A stretch of DNA of 64,000 bases from positions 1 through 64,000 of the forward strand of contig OMVA01000086.1 of NCBI GenBank assembly GCA_900314445.1. The letters are read 5' to 3'. This document shows positions 60,775-64,000 of the stretch, one piece after another. Source of the DNA: an uncultured Lachnospiraceae bacterium (GTDB lineage: Bacteria; Bacillota; Clostridia; Lachnospirales; Lachnospiraceae). The notes under the pieces are model-generated. The model was given only the letters and a program-made list of their open reading frames with translations. It did not search any database and was not told the origin of the DNA. How positions within the stretch are numbered: position 1 is the stretch's first letter; each line of letters starts with the position of its first letter. The translations under genes were made by a program, and so were the position numbers.

Positions 60775-61173
60775 ATGGATAATAAAAAGATTGTTCCAGA
60801 ATCAATCTGTGATAATCAGGGAAAGCTTGTTTCAAGCATTCCATTTTCTGAATTTAAAAAGGATGCAAATGGACTTGTCCCAACTGTTGTTCAGGATTAT
60901 AAGACCGGCGAAGTTTTAATGCTTGCTTATATGAGCGAAGAGTCCTACAATCGTACATTGGAATTGGGCAGAATGACTTATTGGTCAAGATCCCGTCAGG
61001 AACTTTGGACCAAGGGGGATACAAGTGGTCATTACCAGTTTGTTAAGTCTTTAACCATTGATTGCGATAAAGATACAATCCTTGCCAAAGTATCTCAGAT
61101 TGGTGCAGCTTGTCATACAGGTAATCCAACCTGTTTCTTTACACCACTGGTAAAGAATGAAAGTGAAGAATAA
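60775..61173 (+). CDS. hisI: Phosphoribosyl-AMP cyclohydrolase
   Basis: The third step of histidine synthesis. The 132-residue protein is HisI only, without a HisE (PR-ATP pyrophosphatase) domain. The blocks [28 protein letters not shown]-type, DCDKDTIL (metal Asp residues) and [13 protein letters not shown] (metal Cys residues) are all present. About 25 residues precede the usual family start and are of unknown use. AGGAGGG precedes ATG 60775. The remaining genes hisC, hisE, hisA, hisF and hisH are not in the window. Confidence 0.94.
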   Translation: MDNKKIVPESICDNQGKLVSSIPFSEFKKDANGLVPTVVQDYKTGEVLMLAYMSEESYNRTLELGRMTYWSRSRQELWTKGDTSGHYQFVKSLTIDCDKDTILAKVSQIGAACHTGNPTCFFTPLVKNESEE

Positions 61174-61221
61174 ATTCCAACTGGACTTTATAATTCCTGG
61201 CTAAAAATAGTGAGTTTTGTA

Positions 61222-61282
61222 ACTTGTCTGAGTCTTTTAAGACAAGTGCATTTTATAAAAATTTTATCAGGACAAACCTGAT
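61222..61282 (+). promoter_or_regulatory. Two hairpins in the hisI-alaS gap
   Basis: ACTTGTCT (61222-61229) pairs with AGACAAGT (61240-61247), and ATCAGG (61266-61271) pairs with CCTGAT (61277-61282), the latter followed by TATTTT. They could end the his transcript or form the alaS leader. No T-box core is seen. Confidence 0.4.
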
Positions 61283-61302
61283 TATTTTAAGGAGAGACAG
61301 AC

Positions 61303-63972
61303 ATGCAGAAATACGGCTTGAACGAATTAAGAGAGATGTATCTTTCTTACTTTGCAGAGAAGAATGGACATTTAAGAATGCCATCATTCTCACTTGTACC
61401 AAAGAATGATAATTCACTTCTTCTCATTAACGCGGGTATGGCACCTTTAAAGCCTTACTTTACAGGACAGGAGGTTCCACCTAGAACACGTGTTACTACA
61501 TGTCAGAAGTGTATTCGTACAGGCGATATTGAAAATGTAGGTAAGACAGCTCGTCATGGTACTTTCTTTGAAATGCTTGGTAACTTCTCATTTGGTGATT
61601 ACTTTAAGCACGAGGCTATTAAGTGGTCTTGGGAATTCCTGACAGATGTTGTTGGCCTTGATGCTGACAGACTTTATCCATCAATTTACCAGGATGATGA
61701 TGAAGCATTTGATATCTGGAATAAGGAAGTTGGTATTCCAGCAGAACGTATTTTCCGTTTTGGTAAAGAAGATAACTTCTGGGAACATGGTTCAGGTCCA
61801 TGTGGTCCTTGCTCAGAAATTTACTATGACCGTGGCGAAAAGTATGGCTGTGGTAAGCCAGATTGTACAGTAGGTTGTGAATGCGACCGTTACATGGAAG
61901 TTTGGAACAACGTATTTACACAGTTCGAAAACGATGGTAAGGGTAACTACACAACACTGAAGCAGAAGAACATCGATACAGGTATGGGTCTGGAGAGACT
62001 TGCTGTAATTGTTCAGGATGTAGATTCAATCTTTGACGTAGATACTATTAAGGCTATTCGTGACAAGGTTTGCGAAATTGCCCATGTTGAATATGGAAAG
62101 GAATATCGCACAGACGTTTCTATCCGTGTTATTACTGACCATATCCGTTCCGTAACATTTATGGCATCTGATGGTATCCTTCCTTCCAATGAAGGACGTG
62201 GCTACGTTATGCGTCGACTTCTTCGTCGTGCAGCTCGTCATGGACGTTTACTTGGTATTTCTGGTGCATTCCTTAATCAGGTCGCTCAGACTGTAATTGA
62301 AAATTCAGAAGTTGCTTATCCAGAGCTTGCTGATAAGAAGGAACATATCTTCGCTGTTATCGGTAAGGAAGAAGAGAACTTCAACAGAACAATTGATCAG
62401 GGTCTTTCAATTCTGGATTCTTATAAGAAAGAAATCGAAGCAAGTGGTAGCAAGGTTCTTTCTGGGGATAAGGCATTTAAGCTTTATGATACTTATGGAT
62501 TCCCTCTGGATCTTACAAAGGAAATCTTAGAAGAGGCAGAAATCACTGTTGATGAAGATGGTTTCCATGCATGCATGGAAGAGCAGAGACAGAAGGCTCG
62601 TTCAGCTCGTAAGACAACAAACTACATGGGCGCAGATGCAACAATCTACGAAAGCCTTGATGTCAAAGTACATTCTAGCTTCGATGGATATGACAAGTTG
62701 GAAAAAGAATCTGATGTTCTTTTCCTGACAAAGTCTGAAAAGGATGCAGATGGCAAGGTTGTTTCTTCTGTAGTAGATACACTTTCAGATAGTGAAACAG
62801 GTTCTATCATTGTTTCTTCTACACCTTTCTATGGCACAATGGGTGGTCAGACAGGTGATACTGGTATTATCTCTACAGAAAACGGAACATTCGTTGTTCA
62901 GGATACAATTCATGTATCTGGTGAAAAGATTGCACATATCGGTTACGTTGAGTCAGGTGAAATCAATGTTAAGGATATCGTTAAGTTATCCGTTGATGCT
63001 GACAGACGTGCTCTGATTGCAAACAACCATTCAGCAACTCACCTTCTGATGGGTGCACTTCGTGCCGTTCTTGGTGGACATATTGAACAGCAGGGTTCTT
63101 ATGTAGATGCTGAAAGACTGAGATTCGACTTTACTCATAATCAGGCAGCTACAGCTGAAGAGATTCAGGCTATTGAAGATCTTGTAAATCAGAAGATTAT
63201 GGAAAATATCCCTGTAACAACAGAGGTTCTTTCCCTTGATGATGCAAAGAAGACAGGTGCTACAGCTCAGTTTGATGAGAAGTATGGCGCTGAAGTAAGA
63301 GTTGTATCCATTGCTGATTTCGATAAGGAATTCTGTGGTGGTACACATGCAAAGACAACTGGTCAGATCCGAATCTTCAAGATTATTTCTGAAGCTGGTG
63401 TTGCATCAGGCGTAAGACGTATCGAAGCTCTTACATCTGTAGGTGTTCAGAAGTACTTTGCAAATATGGAAGCTGAAATGAAGGAAGCTGCATCCATTGC
63501 CAAGGTTCCTGTAGATGAACTTCCATCAAAGGTTGCTCAGCTCCTGGAAGAAATCAAGACTCTTAAATCTGAAAACCAGAAGTTAAAGGATAAGCTTGCA
63601 AAGAACTCAGCAAGTGATGCTGCACAGGATGTAGTAGAAGTTGGAGACCTTAAGGTTCTTCCAGTTTCTGTTAAGGACGTTGACATGAATGGTCTTCGTA
63701 CACTGGGTGATGGCTTCAAAGCAAAGCTTGGTAAGTCAGTAATCATCCTTGCATCAGATGCAGGCGAGAAGGTTAACCTGATTGTTATGGCTACGGATGA
63801 TGCAGTTGCTTCTGGCGTACACGCTGGAAATATCGTTAAGAAGATTGCACCAATGGTTGGTGGTGGCGGCGGTGGTCGTCCAAACATGGCTCAGGCTGGT
63901 GGTAAGAATGCTGCTGGTATTGCTGATTGCCTGGCAGCTGGTGTAGAAGAAGTAAAAGCTCAGCTTCAGTAA
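61303..63972 (+). CDS. alaS: Alanyl-tRNA synthetase
   Basis: It charges tRNA-Ala. The 889 residues comprise the class II catalytic core (motif 1 to 3 region 1-250, with INAGMAPLKPYFTG and GRGYVMRRLLRRAARHG), the tRNA-recognition part, and the editing domain with zinc ligands NNHSATHLL (H-x3-H) and CGGTHAKTTGQI (C-x3-H). The C-terminal C-Ala DHHA1 domain ends in a GGGGGGRPNMAQAGG loop. AAGGAGA precedes ATG 61303. Codon bias is strong. Only 28 bases follow it in the window and nothing is visible there. Confidence 0.98.
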   Translation: MQKYGLNELREMYLSYFAEKNGHLRMPSFSLVPKNDNSLLLINAGMAPLKPYFTGQEVPPRTRVTTCQKCIRTGDIENVGKTARHGTFFEMLGNFSFGDYFKHEAIKWSWEFLTDVVGLDADRLYPSIYQDDDEAFDIWNKEVGIPAERIFRFGKEDNFWEHGSGPCGPCSEIYYDRGEKYGCGKPDCTVGCECDRYMEVWNNVFTQFENDGKGNYTTLKQKNIDTGMGLERLAVIVQDVDSIFDVDTIKAIRDKVCEIAHVEYGKEYRTDVSIRVITDHIRSVTFMASDGILPSNEGRGYVMRRLLRRAARHGRLLGISGAFLNQVAQTVIENSEVAYPELADKKEHIFAVIGKEEENFNRTIDQGLSILDSYKKEIEASGSKVLSGDKAFKLYDTYGFPLDLTKEILEEAEITVDEDGFHACMEEQRQKARSARKTTNYMGADATIYESLDVKVHSSFDGYDKLEKESDVLFLTKSEKDADGKVVSSVVDTLSDSETGSIIVSSTPFYGTMGGQTGDTGIISTENGTFVVQDTIHVSGEKIAHIGYVESGEINVKDIVKLSVDADRRALIANNHSATHLLMGALRAVLGGHIEQQGSYVDAERLRFDFTHNQAATAEEIQAIEDLVNQKIMENIPVTTEVLSLDDAKKTGATAQFDEKYGAEVRVVSIADFDKEFCGGTHAKTTGQIRIFKIISEAGVASGVRRIEALTSVGVQKYFANMEAEMKEAASIAKVPVDELPSKVAQLLEEIKTLKSENQKLKDKLAKNSASDAAQDVVEVGDLKVLPVSVKDVDMNGLRTLGDGFKAKLGKSVIILASDAGEKVNLIVMATDDAVASGVHAGNIVKKIAPMVGGGGGGRPNMAQAGGKNAAGIADCLAAGVEEVKAQLQ

Positions 63973-64000
63973 TAAATTGAAATAATATAAGAGTGAATTT

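Noticed and set aside
61174-61302. Possible T-box or riboswitch before alaS, and likewise before ilvN, ilvA and hisZ
   Set aside because: No T-box core sequence is visible in any of these leaders, and the ilvN and hisZ leaders are too short after their promoters.

Overview
This 64 kb window is AT-rich, tightly packed and entirely co-directional: I can support 62 protein-coding genes or gene ends, and all of them read on the + strand. Gene content and order are those of a Clostridia genome, most likely a gut or rumen Lachnospiraceae member. The indicators are the IspH-S1 fusion, hisZ with short hisG, the L27 N-terminal peptide paired with the Prp protease, degenerate PolA proofreading, GH94 phosphorolysis and a biotin-dependent Na+-pump decarboxylase. 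The genus is an inference; there is no rRNA gene to anchor it. I see no tRNA, rRNA, CRISPR array, prophage or intact transposon.

Layout. 1-6963: the tail of a GH94 phosphorylase and its terminator, then ftsK/spoIIIE, fhs, rimO and pgsA. 7028-12601: a regulated promoter region with two inverted repeats and a five-gene operon for a biotin-dependent, membrane-bound decarboxylase/transcarboxylase (acyl-CoA carboxyltransferase, OadG-like lipoprotein, biotin carrier, OadB, 5S/PycB-like subunit). 12618-18734: K+ uptake (KtrB/KtrA), a flavoprotein, cmk and a fused ispH-rpsA. 18842-25277: rplS with a leader, two type I signal peptidases around rbgA, rnhB, yraN, der and plsY. 25289-29451: gpsA, a degenerate SGNH-like membrane protein, scpA, scpB and a metallophosphoesterase. 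29461-29703: a decayed IS200/IS605-type tnpB 3' end with its right-end/omegaRNA-like hairpins. 29753-33042: a purine nucleoside phosphorylase with a short N-terminus, rnhA, ilvN and ilvC. 33070-38645: a zinc-finger anti-sigma-like protein coupled to polA, coaE and a GGDEF protein. 38674-46621: ackA, rpmF, plsX, rnc, smc, ftsY. 46840-50616: ilvA, walJ, and an ACT protein with a UPF0210 protein. 50756-56607: RNase G, then rplU-prp-rpmA behind an L21-type leader, obg, yhbY, nadD, yqeK, rsfS and a small unknown gene. 56663-61173: hisZ-hisG-hisD-hisB-hisI. 61303-63972: alaS.

Most of the window is housekeeping: ribosome assembly and maturation (rbgA, der, obg, rsfS, yhbY, rimO, prp), chromosome segregation (ftsK, smc, scpA, scpB), phospholipid synthesis (pgsA, plsX, plsY, gpsA), and parts of branched-chain amino acid and histidine synthesis. 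The points most worth a second look are: an internal Shine-Dalgarno and ATG exactly at the IspH/S1 junction that could release free S1; the orphan IS605/omegaRNA remnant beside a shortened purine nucleoside phosphorylase; the SGNH-fold protein that has lost both catalytic Ser and His; the anti-sigma-like gene overlapping polA with no sigma factor; the hybrid decarboxylase/transcarboxylase operon with paired operator-like repeats; and a recurring ATTTGCAT-containing hairpin in intergenic regions. I found no wholly new multi-gene system.
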